Made by a program: the position numbers and the translations under genes
Part shown: piece after piece, positions 63,861 to 64,000 of the stretch
Position numbering within the stretch: position 1 is the first letter of the stretch
How the letters are laid out: each line of letters starts with the position of its first letter
The notes under the pieces: generated by a model
What the model was told of the DNA's origin: nothing
Seen by the model: the letters and a program-made list of their open reading frames with translations, nothing else
The model's database searches: none
Source: Hygrophila difformis
Taxonomy: Eukaryota > Streptophyta > Magnoliopsida > Lamiales > Acanthaceae
Assembly: GCA_030278955.1 (NCBI GenBank)
Contig: JAOANR010000013.1
Span: 46,412,191-46,476,190, forward strand
Direction of reading: 5' to 3'
DNA: 64,000 bases

Positions 63861-64000
63861 AATTTTCAGCAAATTGTTAGGAAAATTTTCATATTATGCT
63901 TCATACTTATTTTTAAATTTTATTTTATATTAATTTAAATTTTAAATCAAATAAAAATACTATTTTAATAGGTATTTTTTATTGATCTGTTAGATTTGTA
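63861..64000. other. AT-rich right edge
   Basis: Nothing recognisable; probably a continuation of the decayed helicase element. Confidence 0.4.

Overview
The window is nuclear DNA from a flowering plant. It shows GT-AG introns, plant-only gene families, plastid-targeted proteins, Copia and Mutator-like transposons, Stowaway-type MITEs and a 500-base run of N that marks a scaffold gap. The protein sequences look like a core eudicot. An asterid such as a Lamiales species is my guess, but nothing here proves it.

Layout. (1) 0-8.4 kb, minus strand: the 5' two thirds of a PP2A scaffold A subunit gene, running off the left edge, then a hAT-like MITE with a cggtat-rich core, then a five-exon plastid-type membrane protein. 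(2) 8.4-12.8 kb: intergenic MITEs, then possible spliced non-coding or 3' exons behind the kinase gene. (3) 12.8-18.4 kb, minus: a 12-exon PRP4-type spliceosomal kinase. (4) 19-21.7 kb, minus: a small heavy-metal-associated (HMA) protein and a class C heat-shock factor. (5) 24-26.7 kb, plus: the plastid pyruvate dehydrogenase E2 subunit. (6) 27.1-32.3 kb: a complete but coding-dead Copia element with 279-bp LTRs and target-site duplication CAAAG. (7) 32.9-36.6 kb, minus: an ACD11-like glycolipid-transfer protein and an NPF3.1-type transporter. (8) 38.2-44.3 kb: repeats, a second Copia element cut by the gap, a roughly 96-bp palindromic tandem array and MITEs. (9) 45.3-47.1 kb, plus: a cytokinin response factor (AP2/ERF) with a long spliced upstream ORF. 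(10) 49.1-56 kb: a Mutator-like element encoding a FAR1-MULE-SWIM-OTU protein, followed by two roughly 1-kb foldback elements. (11) 56.6-58.2 kb, minus: tetraketide alpha-pyrone reductase 2. (12) 58.8-64 kb: a solo LTR, AT-rich DNA, MITEs and decayed Helitron/PIF1-like helicase copies.

Gene order. From memory of Arabidopsis locus numbers, the host genes interleave two duplicated Arabidopsis segments. One is near At3g25800-25890 (PP2AA, membrane protein, PRP4K, HMA, LTA2, CRF11). The other is near At1g68540-68570 (TKPR2, CRF10, NPF3.1). The window therefore looks like one unfractionated ancestral block expanded by transposons. The genes are mostly independent housekeeping or regulatory functions and do not form a pathway cluster.

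The observations I would check first are the 122-codon spliced uORF ending 15 nt before the CRF start codon, the MULE-OTU fusion that appears to lack the third catalytic acidic residue, and the cluster of large palindromes beside it.
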